Positions 8,113 through 15,912 of a stretch of DNA of 46,892 nt are shown here, in pieces. Numbering within the stretch: the stretch's first letter is position 1; each line of letters starts with the position of its first letter. Position numbers and translations under genes: made by a program. Under the pieces are notes generated by a model. It was given only the letters and a program-made list of their open reading frames with translations, was not told the DNA's origin and searched no databases. Source of the stretch: Chitinophagaceae bacterium (lineage in GTDB: Bacteria > Bacteroidota > Bacteroidia > Chitinophagales > Chitinophagaceae); the NCBI GenBank assembly GCA_004028765.1, contig SAIX01000100.1, positions 1 to 46,892 on the forward strand, in the 5' to 3' direction.

Positions 8113-9594
8113 TCATACACCTAAACTCCAACCTTCGCGGTAGGTGCGTTTTACAAACTGGTTGGCTTCATCGAAATTGGTGATACGCATATTCGGACCA
8201 TCCCAAAGCAGTTTGATATTGCGCCCCGGATAGATGGTGGTTTCCCTTCCCCTTGCATCTTTACCCGGTCTTGAGATATGGTAGCTGCGGATAGCAAGGT
8301 TACCCATCAATACGCTTTCTGTTAATGGCCCCGCGATATCAAAATTAGAACTAAGTTCTTTGGCAGCATCAGAACCATATCCCGCGATAGCGGCCTCCAC
8401 CCATGCTGCATAGTGTCCGTTATCTCCTTTTGGTACACGTTTTACAGTTTGTGGTACAACGGTTTCTTTGGTGCGGGAAGTTGGCAGCAGGTTGGGGTAC
8501 ATGCCATACGTGCCGCAGATCATTTTTCCTTTGGTACCGATAAAAATCGCGCCATTACCACCATCGCCCATCAATTCATTGGCGCCAAGTTCATCAGGAC
8601 GTTCGGGTTGGATACCGCCATCCATCCAATGCAATTTAATATCGGGCTTGCCATTCATTCCTTTAAAAGATAAAGTGATAGAGGAGGATACCGGACCAGA
8701 ATCAGGATAAACGCCGCGTGTCCAGTTTTCGATATAAGGGGTGGCTACACTGCATTCCGCTGAAACGGGATATCCCAATCCCAATACAGCAAAAGCGGGT
8801 GCCATAATATGACAGGCCATATCGCCGAGGGCGCCGGTACCATAATCCCACCAGCCCCTCCAGTTAAAGGGAATCAGTTTTTCAACATAATCACGGTAAG
8901 GGGCCGTACCAAGCCAGAGGTTCCAGTCGAGTTCAGAAGGAACCGGTGGTTTTTCTTTGCTCCATGGAATTCCTTGTGGCCAAACGGGACGGTCGGTATA
9001 GCAATAGATCGTATGCACATCGCCGATAATGCCGGCATTGTACCAATCCTGCAGCTGCCGAACTCCATCGCCCGAAGCGCCCTGGTTCCCCATTTGCGTC
9101 ACTACTTTATAACGATGCGCCGCTTCGGTGAGCTTGCGGGCTTCATAGATATCATGTGTAAGAGGTTTCTGGATATAAACATGCTTTCCGAGTTGCATCG
9201 CGGCCATTCCGATTACGGCATGCATGTGATCCGGGGTTGATACAGAAACCGCATCGATGTTCTTATGTTCTTTATCAAGCATTTCGCGGTAATCGCGGTA
9301 TAATTTTGCTTTGGGGTAACGCTCAACACTTTTTTTGATCTGCCTCGTATCCACATCACAGAGAAATGCGATCTCGGCTTTGCCGCTCTGGTAAAAATTC
9401 CAGAGATCGCTTTCGCCTTTACCGCCGGCGCCCACACCGGCCACTACCAGCTTATCACTGGGTGCTGTAAAACCGCGGCCCAGTACATTCCGGGGAACAA
9501 TGTAAAAACCTGCAGCAGCAAGTGCTGTGTTGCGAATGAAATTACGTCGCGAAGCGGCATTACCCGGCTCCGTTTGTTTGGTCTTCTTTTTCAT
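8113..9594 (-). CDS. Tat-exported Gfo/Idh/MocA family oxidoreductase
   Basis: A 493-residue protein when started at the ATG at 9592-9594. A longer frame opens with TTG at 9603 and adds three residues, which is less likely. The signal SRRNFIR with a following Ala-rich stretch is canonical for Tat. Next come a Rossmann motif (GVGAGGKG), the EKP-equivalent QKPLTHD, and the long C-terminal domain typical of secreted Bacteroidota members of this family. These exported versions can keep a tightly bound NAD and act on glycosides, as known for some GH109-like relatives. It converges on the sugar run at a shared terminator. A palindrome about 100 bases upstream may be its operator. Confidence 0.9.
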   Translation of the reverse strand: MKKKTKQTEPGNAASRRNFIRNTALAAAGFYIVPRNVLGRGFTAPSDKLVVAGVGAGGKGESDLWNFYQSGKAEIAFLCDVDTRQIKKSVERYPKAKLYRDYREMLDKEHKNIDAVSVSTPDHMHAVIGMAAMQLGKHVYIQKPLTHDIYEARKLTEAAHRYKVVTQMGNQGASGDGVRQLQDWYNAGIIGDVHTIYCYTDRPVWPQGIPWSKEKPPVPSELDWNLWLGTAPYRDYVEKLIPFNWRGWWDYGTGALGDMACHIMAPAFAVLGLGYPVSAECSVATPYIENWTRGVYPDSGPVSSSITLSFKGMNGKPDIKLHWMDGGIQPERPDELGANELMGDGGNGAIFIGTKGKMICGTYGMYPNLLPTSRTKETVVPQTVKRVPKGDNGHYAAWVEAAIAGYGSDAAKELSSNFDIAGPLTESVLMGNLAIRSYHISRPGKDARGRETTIYPGRNIKLLWDGPNMRITNFDEANQFVKRTYREGWSLGV

Positions 9595-9695
9595 GCTGAA
9601 CAATCGTTGGTTTATGGGGAAGAAAATGATGCATGAATTTATTGAAATATCCGATGTAAAAAGACAGAAGGGATAAAAAAGAAAAACGAATCAGT

Positions 9696-9707
9696 GAAAA
9701 CGTTTTC
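9696..9707. promoter_or_regulatory. Perfect GAAAACGTTTTC palindrome, LacI-family-like operator candidate
   Basis: A 12-bp perfect palindrome with a central CG, the core pattern of many LacI/GalR-family operators. It lies about 100 bases upstream of the Tat-exported Gfo/Idh/MocA start. No LacI-family gene is in the window, so the regulator would be encoded elsewhere. Confidence 0.45.
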
Positions 9708-9719
9708 GGAATCCGGGTG

Positions 9720-9893
9720 TTATCCTAAAACAGGATAACGGTTATTTCACGCGGACTACGCTTCCCGAGATTGTGAAAACACCGAAACTGAAAAGGAAAG
9801 CAACGCCAGGGAAATACCCGGCGTCTTCTTGTATAAGAAAGAGTTGAAATCCACTATTCAATTGCCTGTTCCTTCGGGAGCGGGCAATTTTTT
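9720..9893 (+). ncRNA. Possible structured small RNA (candidate)
   Basis: This gap between divergent leftward genes contains no convincing ORF but three hairpins in a row. They are TTATCCT/AGGATAA (9720-9738), ACGCC-GGG/CCC-GGCGT with a bulged A (9803-9824), and a UUCG-capped stem followed by Ts (9861-9893). TTTCAC and GTGAAA near 9745-9775 could form another. The last hairpin would terminate rightward transcription, yet no rightward protein gene precedes it. A short rightward RNA would explain this. No known RNA family was recognised. Confidence 0.25.
9861..9893 (+). terminator. UUCG-capped intrinsic terminator, rightward
   Basis: ATTGCCTGTTCC pairs with GGAGCGGGCAAT across a TTCG tetraloop (12 bp with two G-T wobbles), followed by a T run at 9889-9893. 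It overlaps the very end of the leftward lipoprotein gene. The T-tract is only on the plus-strand side. Confidence 0.6.
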
Positions 9894-10380
9894 ATCTGTC
9901 GGGAGATTGATTGTTTTTTGTATTGCTTTTTAGTAAGGTAGGTAACATCCTGTTTTCAGTGAAAAGATCAATGCCTGAAAACCGCTCACCGTTTTTTTTG
10001 AGGTAAGATGTGTCGATATAACCATATCTGCGTTGAATTGTGGCCGAGTCGTTGTCGAGATAATTGATAATGATCCACCTGTCTGTATCAAGCGATACCG
10101 GTTTGGTTTGTTTTACGCTGCCTGTTCCGGTCTCGGCTGTCACAAAATACAGCCCCTTTTGAAAACGACCTGCCGGGATCTCATGAATACCTGGCTGGAG
10201 GGTTTCTTTGAGGATATGAGACGGGTTATTTTCACCAAGTTTGGTAATCGACACCTGCAGAGGAACTGCGTTAACGCCATCATTATTAATTACCAGCCGG
10301 GCAGTAGGCTTATAAATTCCACAGGCCGAAGTGAGGAAGGTGTAAAAAATAGCACAGGAACACACATTACGCTTTCGCAT
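9892..10380 (-). CDS. Small putative lipoprotein, unknown function
   Basis: Not assigned to a family. Starting at the ATG at 10378-10380 gives 162 residues with an N-terminus MRKRNVC, a short hydrophobic stretch and a lipobox-like TSAC ending at Cys20. An upstream in-frame extension to 10425 lacks a reason to be translated. The mature part looks beta-rich (segments such as RLVINNDG and GLYFVTAE). It ends in a charged tail. It is isolated between two rightward RNA or gene units. An opposing plus-strand frame of similar length has no recognisable features and was rejected. Probably a periplasm-facing membrane lipoprotein. Confidence 0.6.
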   Translation of the reverse strand: MRKRNVCSCAIFYTFLTSACGIYKPTARLVINNDGVNAVPLQVSITKLGENNPSHILKETLQPGIHEIPAGRFQKGLYFVTAETGTGSVKQTKPVSLDTDRWIIINYLDNDSATIQRRYGYIDTSYLKKNGERFSGIDLFTENRMLPTLLKSNTKNNQSPDR

Positions 10381-10501
10381 AAACGGACATTGAATTTTAT
10401 GAACAAAAAAACCGCTACAATCCACTGCGGCATTTATGACCTGCAGTTTTTATTTCTCAAATGTATTATGCTTGACACATTAGTAGGACCTCATGTTGCT
10501 T

Positions 10502-10536
10502 AACGGGTTTAATATTTTATAAAACTCCGTTTTTTT
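10502..10536 (+). terminator. Terminator-like hairpin upstream of lipoprotein gene
   Basis: AACGG-GTTT pairs with AAAC-(t)-CCGTT around an AT-rich loop and is followed by a T run. No rightward gene precedes it, so it may be a leader attenuator or may end an antisense RNA. Pairing is imperfect. Confidence 0.3.
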
Positions 10537-10555
10537 CACAGGAGCGGTGTGAAGA

Positions 10556-10591
10556 TTGCACTACTTTGATTTAGTAAGTGCAACGTAGTGC
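10556..10591 (+). other. Two mutually exclusive stems in a leader
   Basis: TTGCACT (10556-10562) can pair with AGTGCAA (10577-10583), and the overlapping GCACTAC (10558-10564) can pair with GTAGTGC (10585-10591). The two stems share their 5' arm and cannot coexist. The start of the following lipoprotein gene is 35 bases downstream. Confidence 0.4.
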
Positions 10592-10625
10592 GTCCAGATG
10601 GTGTCAGTTGGATAAACTTACTGGT

Positions 10626-11048
10626 ATGTATAAAATTTTAGCGGGCACCTTTATCTGTATGGTATTGTTAACAGCATCCTGCAGGCGTACAATTAACACA
10701 CCGGATTTATTACCCATTCCCAACAGTTTGGTGGCGAGGTGGACACTTACCCAGATCCAGGGTGCGGGCAATGGTGCACCTGGTGTATGGCGTGTGGCCG
10801 ATCCGCAAGGGCAATGGATGGAATTGACACAAAACGGAATGGTAAGTGGTACCGCTTTTCCTTCTGCTACCGGTTACCGGCTGGTGGATTCTGTAACGGT
10901 TGAACTTACAGATGCCTCACAACAGGGAGGACGGCGTTTATTCAATTACCAGATTGATACCGTTGCCAGGACATTGCGTTTATATATCAAGCCGTTAAAT
11001 GGTGTTCTGTGCATTGAAGGTTGTGGCGGGTATGGGTTTGCACGGTAA
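10626..11048 (+). CDS. Putative lipoprotein, lipocalin-like size, unknown function
   Basis: A 140-residue protein if started at the ATG at 10626. A longer frame from 10578 would put 16 polar residues ahead of the signal and is unlikely. MYKILAGTF leads into a hydrophobic core and TASC, with Cys19 as the probable lipidated residue. The mature region has the beta-rich, Trp-containing opening (LVARWTLTQIQG) seen in small lipocalin-like Bacteroidota lipoproteins. Two late cysteines (in LCIEGCGG) could form a disulfide. Function is unknown. Confidence 0.7.
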   Translation: MYKILAGTFICMVLLTASCRRTINTPDLLPIPNSLVARWTLTQIQGAGNGAPGVWRVADPQGQWMELTQNGMVSGTAFPSATGYRLVDSVTVELTDASQQGGRRLFNYQIDTVARTLRLYIKPLNGVLCIEGCGGYGFAR

Positions 11049-11167
11049 AAAGAATTGTATAAAAGTGAGTTTTTGTACAACATACTAATGATCAGGCATT
11101 GTAATGTCCTATCTTATGCCAACACAGGATATATTCATTAACTTGTTGGTTGAAGTGATCCCTGCCT

Positions 11168-12541
11168 ATGTCCGTCTCCCAACAACTTGCTGCCATGCGG
11201 CAGTATTATACAAGTGGTGCCACAAGGCCATATGCTTTTCGGCGGCAGCAACTGCTTGCGCTAAAAAAAGCGGTGCAGCAATATGAGCAGGCTATTTATG
11301 CGGCATTGCATGCCGACCTGAAAAAAAGTGCCGAGGAATGCTGGGTTACCGAAAATGGGTTTTTTCTCGCGGAACTCAATGATACGGTAAAGCACCTGGA
11401 ACAATGGATGGAACCCGAGGCTTTGCCCACCAACCTGCTGAACCTGCCTGCCAGCAGTAAGGTAATACGCGAACCCCTGGGTGTGGTATTGATTATCGGT
11501 CCGTGGAATTATCCATTGCAATTATTGTTTACCCCCTTACTTGGCGCGATTGCTGCGGGTAACTGTGTGGTACTGAAGCCCAGCGAGTTTGCACCGGCAA
11601 CCGCAGAAGTGATGCAACAGATCATCGAATCGGTTTTCCCGAAAGAGTATGTATGGTTTGTGAAGGGCGATGGGGCAACCGTTATTCCTGAAATGATGCG
11701 AGGTTTTCGGTTTGATCATGTTTTTTATACAGGTAGTACTTCGGTTGGTAAGCTCATTTACCAGATGGCCGCTGAACAACTGGTACCGGTTACACTGGAG
11801 CTAGGCGGAAAAAGCCCTTGTGTGGTAGAATCTGATGCAAATATTGAAATCGCTGCAAAGCGGATCGTGATGACAAAATTTTCCAATGCCGGACAGATGT
11901 GTGTGGCACCGGATTATATTCTTGTACATCGTTCGCAAAAAGAAGCATTGGTGCATGCATTGCGTAAGCGGATCGTGCAATATTTCGGGGAACTACCGGA
12001 GCACTGCGACAATTACGGAAAGATCATTAACACAAAACAGTTCGACCGGATAGTGGCGTATCTTTCACAGGGCAAATTATTGCATGGCGGAAGGAACGAC
12101 CGGGAACAACTGTTTATTGAACCAGCATTACTGGATGATGTAAAAACAGATTCACCGGTGATGCGTGATGAAATATTCGGCCCCGTTTTACCACTGATTA
12201 TGTTTGAGACTATGGAAGAGGCTTTGCAAATTATTGCACAAAACCCCAACCCGCTTGCGTTTTATGTTTTCACCGCTTCGGTAAAAAAAGAAACAGCATG
12301 GCTTGAAGCTGTTCCGGCCGGTGGGGCCTGTGTGAACAATGCGAGCTGGCACCTTACCAATCCCTCATTACCATTTGGAGGGAGGGGTAATAGCGGGATC
12401 GGCGCCTATCATGGAAAAAATTCTTTTGAAACATTCAGCCACCGCAAGTCGGTAATGAAAACACCTACCTGGTTTGACCCTGCCCTGAAATATCCGCCAT
12501 TAAAGGGGAAGCTGAAAATATTTAAATGGATCATACGGTAA
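11168..12541 (+). CDS. Aldehyde dehydrogenase (class 3-like, NAD(P)-dependent)
   Basis: A 457-residue aldehyde dehydrogenase of the short class-3 type, matching the usual 450-470 residues. Seen are GPWNYP with the oxyanion Asn114, cofactor-binding FYTGST (about 187-191), the general base Glu211 in LELGGKSP, and the nucleophile Cys245 in GQMCVAPDY. It oxidises aldehydes to acids in the cytoplasm. Related enzymes act on medium or long-chain aliphatic or aromatic aldehydes. The gene stands alone, with a double-hairpin repeat immediately downstream that may also end transcription. Confidence 0.95.
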   Translation: MSVSQQLAAMRQYYTSGATRPYAFRRQQLLALKKAVQQYEQAIYAALHADLKKSAEECWVTENGFFLAELNDTVKHLEQWMEPEALPTNLLNLPASSKVIREPLGVVLIIGPWNYPLQLLFTPLLGAIAAGNCVVLKPSEFAPATAEVMQQIIESVFPKEYVWFVKGDGATVIPEMMRGFRFDHVFYTGSTSVGKLIYQMAAEQLVPVTLELGGKSPCVVESDANIEIAAKRIVMTKFSNAGQMCVAPDYILVHRSQKEALVHALRKRIVQYFGELPEHCDNYGKIINTKQFDRIVAYLSQGKLLHGGRNDREQLFIEPALLDDVKTDSPVMRDEIFGPVLPLIMFETMEEALQIIAQNPNPLAFYVFTASVKKETAWLEAVPAGGACVNNASWHLTNPSLPFGGRGNSGIGAYHGKNSFETFSHRKSVMKTPTWFDPALKYPPLKGKLKIFKWIIR

Positions 12542-12546
12542 CGATT

Positions 12547-12628
12547 CATCCCCCGGCCCCTTCTCTACAAAGTAGAGAAGGGGAGCGTTACTCCCCTCTC
12601 CGCAAGGCGGAGAGGGGTTGGGGGTGAA
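12547..12628. repeat. Double-hairpin intergenic palindromic repeat, copy 1
   Basis: Two perfect GC-rich stems in tandem: CCCCTTCTCTAC/GTAGAGAAGGGG (12557-12583) and CCCCTCTCCGC/GCGGAGAGGGG (12593-12617), flanked by TCATCCCC and GGGGGTGA ends. The same layout recurs at 13296-13378 and 13761-13846. It starts just after the aldehyde dehydrogenase stop. Confidence 0.93.
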
Positions 12629-12641
12629 GTAAAAGTTATTT

Positions 12642-13295
12642 ATGCGAAAACTATTTGTAATCTGTATCGTTTTTCTTTTTGTATTGATCCTGCTTAAAAG
12701 AAAAGACATGACATGGAGACAATCTGTATTAAGGGCTGTGTACCCTGTTATCATGCTGAAAGGAAAATTTTTTGCATCTGAAAAAGACAGTAAAGAAAAC
12801 AAGCAGAACATACAGCCGCAGGTCTCTTTTTACTCCTTACATGCCATTACGAACAGTGGGGACAGTTTGTCTTTTGAAGTATTCCGCGGAAAAAAAGTTT
12901 TGCTGGTGAATACCGCGAGCGACTGCGGCTATACGGCACAATATGATGAACTTGAAAAACTGCACCAGCGATACAAGGACAAACTGGTGATACTGGCTTT
13001 CCCCGCTAATGATTTTAAAGAGCAGGAGAAAGAAGATGATAACTCAATTGCGCAGTTCTGTAAAATAAATTATGGTGTAACATTTTCATTGATGAAAAAA
13101 ACAAAAGTGATAAAAGGCGATGGCCAGCATGAAGTGTTTCACTGGCTTAGTGATGCAACACGTAACGGATGGTGCACGCAGGCGCCGCTTTGGAATTTCA
13201 GTAAATACCTGGTAAATGAACAGGGTGTTTTAACCCGGTTTTATTCGCAGAATATTTCTCCACTTGATCAGCGTGTAATTTCAGCTATCGAATGA
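12642..13295 (+). CDS. Membrane-anchored glutathione peroxidase-like (thiol peroxidase) protein
   Basis: A 217-residue protein. An N-terminal hydrophobic helix (about 4-18) suggests membrane anchoring or export. The thioredoxin-fold GPx domain follows, with Cys95 in NTASDCGYTAQY as the peroxidatic residue and WNF at 184-186. The usual FPCNQF motif reads FPANDF (120-125), so the canonical catalytic Gln is Asp. Cys140 before NYGVTF matches the resolving Cys of thioredoxin-dependent GPx enzymes. It should reduce peroxides with thioredoxin-like donors rather than glutathione. Double-hairpin repeats bracket it on both sides, and its stop codon abuts copy 2. Confidence 0.87.
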   Translation: MRKLFVICIVFLFVLILLKRKDMTWRQSVLRAVYPVIMLKGKFFASEKDSKENKQNIQPQVSFYSLHAITNSGDSLSFEVFRGKKVLLVNTASDCGYTAQYDELEKLHQRYKDKLVILAFPANDFKEQEKEDDNSIAQFCKINYGVTFSLMKKTKVIKGDGQHEVFHWLSDATRNGWCTQAPLWNFSKYLVNEQGVLTRFYSQNISPLDQRVISAIE

Positions 13296-13378
13296 CTCAT
13301 CCCCGGCCCCTTCTCTACAACGTAGAGAAGGGGAGGTTTACACCCCTCTCCGCAAAGCGGAGAGGGGTGGGGGTGAGG
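13296..13378. repeat. Double-hairpin intergenic palindromic repeat, copy 2
   Basis: Near-identical to copy 1, with stems CCCCTTCTCTAC/GTAGAGAAGGGG and CCCCTCTCCGC/GCGGAGAGGGG. Loops and linker differ at a few positions. It begins directly after the TGA of the peroxidase gene and ends about 14 bases before the DUF559 start. Confidence 0.93.
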
Positions 13379-13391
13379 GAAAAAAGCTGTT

Positions 13392-13792
13392 ATGAAAATA
13401 GAACGCTGTACATCTCCCATTTTCTTTGCCCGCCAATTGCGAAAACAGCAAACACCTGAAGAAACAATCCTGTGGGCGTTATTGCGTAACCGAAAATACA
13501 AGGGATATAAATTTTTAAGGCAGCATCCCATCCGGGTTTGGGAAACAGATGGATATTTTCATTTTACATCGCAGACTTTTACTGCTCAGTTGCAAAACTC
13601 GTTCTGGAAGTGGATGGACCGATTCATGCGCAACAAAAAGAATATGACCGTACACGGGATGTATTGATGCAGCAGATGGGGTTACAGGTATTGCGGGTAA
13701 AGAATGAAGAGGTGAATTGTAATGTTGAATCGGTTTTGCAAAAAATCGGTGTACTGCTCAACTCATCTCCCAGCCCCTTCTCTACATTGTAG
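13392..13792 (+). pseudogene. DUF559 (Vsr-like) endonuclease-domain gene with a frameshift
   Basis: The first frame (ATG at 13392) encodes the DUF559 opening: FFARQLRKQQTPEE, then LWALLRNRKYKGYKFLRQHPI. The family's next block continues in another frame (YIADFYCSVAKLVLEVDG), through VLRVKNEEV to a stop at 13790-13792. One missing T in the T run at about 13562-13565 would join them into a protein of about 133 residues. The Asp in ADFY and the Glu in LEVDG fit a restriction-endonuclease-like fold. The C-terminal residues and stop codon are encoded by repeat copy 3. Either a decayed gene or a homopolymer sequencing error. Confidence 0.82.
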
Positions 13793-13846
13793 ACAAAGGG
13801 AGAGAACTCCCCCCCTCTCTGCAAAGCAGAGAGGGGGGGTGAGTCA
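13761..13846. repeat. Double-hairpin intergenic palindromic repeat, copy 3 (diverged)
   Basis: Same layout as copies 1 and 2, but the first stem is damaged (GTAGACAAAGGG on its right arm). The second stem is lengthened by extra Cs and Gs (CCCCCCTCTCTGC/GCAGAGAGGGGGG). It supplies the stop codon of the DUF559 frame, and its far end contains the stop codon of the leftward dusB-like gene. Confidence 0.88.
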
Positions 13847-14881
13847 CACCGGGCATTTTTCGTGGTAATTCACAAGTTCTATCGGCGTTCTTTCAAAAAC
13901 ATATCCTGCATAATACTTCAATATTTCATCCAGCACAGATTCCACTTCTTCACCGGTTGTATAAGTAACCAGTTTATACCGGAACTCGCGGATATTTGGT
14001 AAGCCTTTCAGGTAATTGGTATAATGCCTGCGCATTTCATTGATACCTGCAATGGGGCCCTTCCATTCAATGGATTTGCGTAAATGTTTTCTTGCAACTG
14101 CCACCCTTTCTTCCAGCGTTGGAGAAGGTAACATCTCGCCTGTGGCAATAAAATGCTTGATCTCGCGGAAAATCCAGGGATAACCAATCGCAGCGCGGCC
14201 AATCATAATACCATCCACCCCATAACGGTTTTTATAAGCCAATGCTTTTTGCGGGCTGTCGATATCACCGTTACCGAAAATAGGGATCTGAATACGCGGA
14301 TTGTTTTTCACTTTAGCGATCAGCGACCAGTCTGCTTCACCCTTATACATCTGAGCGCGTGTCCGGCCATGAATAGCAAGTGCTTTGATGCCGACATCCT
14401 GTAAACGCTCGGCTACTTCTTCAATATTCTTACTGCTTTCATCCCAGCCCAGTCTTGTTTTTACCGTTACCGGCAGATGCGTGCTTTTTACAACAGCATC
14501 GGTTAAACGGACCATCAGGTCAATGTCTTTCAGCACTCCGGCACCGGCGCCCTTCGTCACCACTTTTTTTACAGGGCAGCCAAAATTGATATCAAGCAGA
14601 TCGGGGTTTACGGTTTCAACAATTTTTGCGCTGAGCGACATGGCTTCTTCATCACCACCAAAAATCTGGATACCAACCGGGCGTTCATAATCAAAAATGT
14701 CGAGCTTTTGCCGGCTCTTCATCGCTTCGCGGATCAACCCTTCACTGCTGATGAATTCGGTGTACATCAGGTCGGCGCCATTGTCTTTACAAACAGCACG
14801 GAACGGCGGATCGCTCACGTCTTCCATCGGCGCGAGCAAAAGCGGAAAATCGGGTAACGATATCTGGTCTATTTTCACCAT
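13844..14881 (-). CDS. dusB: tRNA-dihydrouridine synthase, DusB family
   Basis: A 345-residue FMN-dependent enzyme that reduces uridines in the tRNA D-loop. The start MVKIDQISL at 14881 fits the family; a longer frame to 14953 adds non-homologous residues. Visible are LLAPMEDVSDPPFR (FMN-binding strand 1), DINFGCPVKKV with the catalytic Cys, VTVKTRLGWDES, AIHGRTRAQMYKG, and IFGNGDIDS followed by GVDGIMIGRAAIGYPWIF (phosphate-binding). It is divergent from the CPBP gene. A TAAATTTG box (14951-14958, minus strand) about 70 bases upstream matches the Bacteroidota -7 consensus. Its stop codon overlaps repeat copy 3. Confidence 0.94.
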   Translation of the reverse strand: MVKIDQISLPDFPLLLAPMEDVSDPPFRAVCKDNGADLMYTEFISSEGLIREAMKSRQKLDIFDYERPVGIQIFGGDEEAMSLSAKIVETVNPDLLDINFGCPVKKVVTKGAGAGVLKDIDLMVRLTDAVVKSTHLPVTVKTRLGWDESSKNIEEVAERLQDVGIKALAIHGRTRAQMYKGEADWSLIAKVKNNPRIQIPIFGNGDIDSPQKALAYKNRYGVDGIMIGRAAIGYPWIFREIKHFIATGEMLPSPTLEERVAVARKHLRKSIEWKGPIAGINEMRRHYTNYLKGLPNIREFRYKLVTYTTGEEVESVLDEILKYYAGYVFERTPIELVNYHEKCPV

Positions 14882-14976
14882 ATTGTGAACCTGTTCTGTA
14901 ACCACTTTGCCTTTGATCCCTTTTAGGGGCGGGCAGCGGTGCAAAAACAGCAAATTTACAACCTTATTTTCAGTTG

Positions 14977-15912
14977 ATGGATCAGAAACCGGTTATCAAT
15001 TATCCTTCACAGTTCGCATTCCTGCTGGGTTTGATGGGAGTGATGATGATTATCAGCGCTTTTCTCATCACTTTTATAGGCCACCTGCTGATGGAAGTAC
15101 CCTATAAAGATGTGATAAAACTGATCAATGAACCACAATATGTGAACGAAGCCCGGTTGCTGAACACGATGGCTTCTTTCCTGATCTTTTTATTACCACC
15201 AATCGCATGGGCAAGGGTGATGAACCGAAAACCTTTTTCGCAACTGGGTTTTCAGAAAAGCCTTAGTGCCAAACAGGTATTGCTGGTACTCGTGATCACA
15301 ATTGTAAGTATTATTTTCAGCGGCGCATTAGGCCAGCTCAATCAATGGATACCGCTGCCGCATAACTGGTATGTGAAAGCAAAGCAGATGGAAGATAACT
15401 ATCGTGCATCCATGATGGCGATGGCCAATATGAAAAACGGTATGGACTATCTTTTATCATTACTGGTACTTGCATTGGCCCCTGCCTTTTTTGAGGAGAT
15501 CCTTTTCCGCGGCGGGTTTCAGCAGGTATTTATTGGCTGGACAAAAAACAAATGGGCAGGTATCCTTGTCACCAGCTTTTTTTTCAGCGCTGTGCATTTC
15601 TCCTATTTTGGTTTTTTACCGAGGCTTGCACTGGGTGTGGTGCTTGGATTGATTTTTAACCAGAGCAGAAATCTTTGGCTAACGGTCCTGTTGCATTTCT
15701 GTAACAATGCCCTGGTGGTAACACAATTGTATATACTGGGGAAACAGGGAAAAGCGGTTGAAAAAGCGATGGACGAAAACCTTCCTGCCTGGTGGGGCAT
15801 CGGCGCATTGATTGTACTCGTGTACCTGTTTATCCAGTTCAGGAAGGAAAGTGAACGGGTATTATTACAACAAAAAAAGATCATTGATTCACCGGAAATA
15901 ATGGTTTCATGA
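14977..15912 (+). CDS. CPBP family intramembrane glutamic endopeptidase
   Basis: A 311-residue membrane protein with about eight hydrophobic segments. The ATG at 14977 is preferred to the TTG one codon earlier. The Abi/CPBP signature is complete: E173-E174-x3-R178 in FFEEILFRGG, His207 in AVHFSYFGF, and His240 with Asn243/244 in LLHFCNNA. Relatives cleave prenylated proteins or bacteriocin precursors within the membrane, but the bacterial substrates are mostly unknown. The stop overlaps the start of the DUF2007 gene by four bases (ATGA), so the two are translationally coupled. Confidence 0.92.
   Translation: MDQKPVINYPSQFAFLLGLMGVMMIISAFLITFIGHLLMEVPYKDVIKLINEPQYVNEARLLNTMASFLIFLLPPIAWARVMNRKPFSQLGFQKSLSAKQVLLVLVITIVSIIFSGALGQLNQWIPLPHNWYVKAKQMEDNYRASMMAMANMKNGMDYLLSLLVLALAPAFFEEILFRGGFQQVFIGWTKNKWAGILVTSFFFSAVHFSYFGFLPRLALGVVLGLIFNQSRNLWLTVLLHFCNNALVVTQLYILGKQGKAVEKAMDENLPAWWGIGALIVLVYLFIQFRKESERVLLQQKKIIDSPEIMVS

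Noticed and set aside
1206..9594. Myo-inositol catabolic operon
   Set aside because: Gfo/Idh/MocA and TIM-barrel isomerase genes are present, but IolC, IolD and IolE counterparts are not.
10033..10503. Plus-strand frame of 156 codons
   Set aside because: It is antisense to the lipoprotein gene, Cys-rich without a pattern and lacks a plausible N-terminus.
12547..12628. Ordinary terminator after the aldehyde dehydrogenase gene
   Set aside because: The two stems recur elsewhere and lack T-tracts, so they are better described as a repeat family, though they may still stop transcription.
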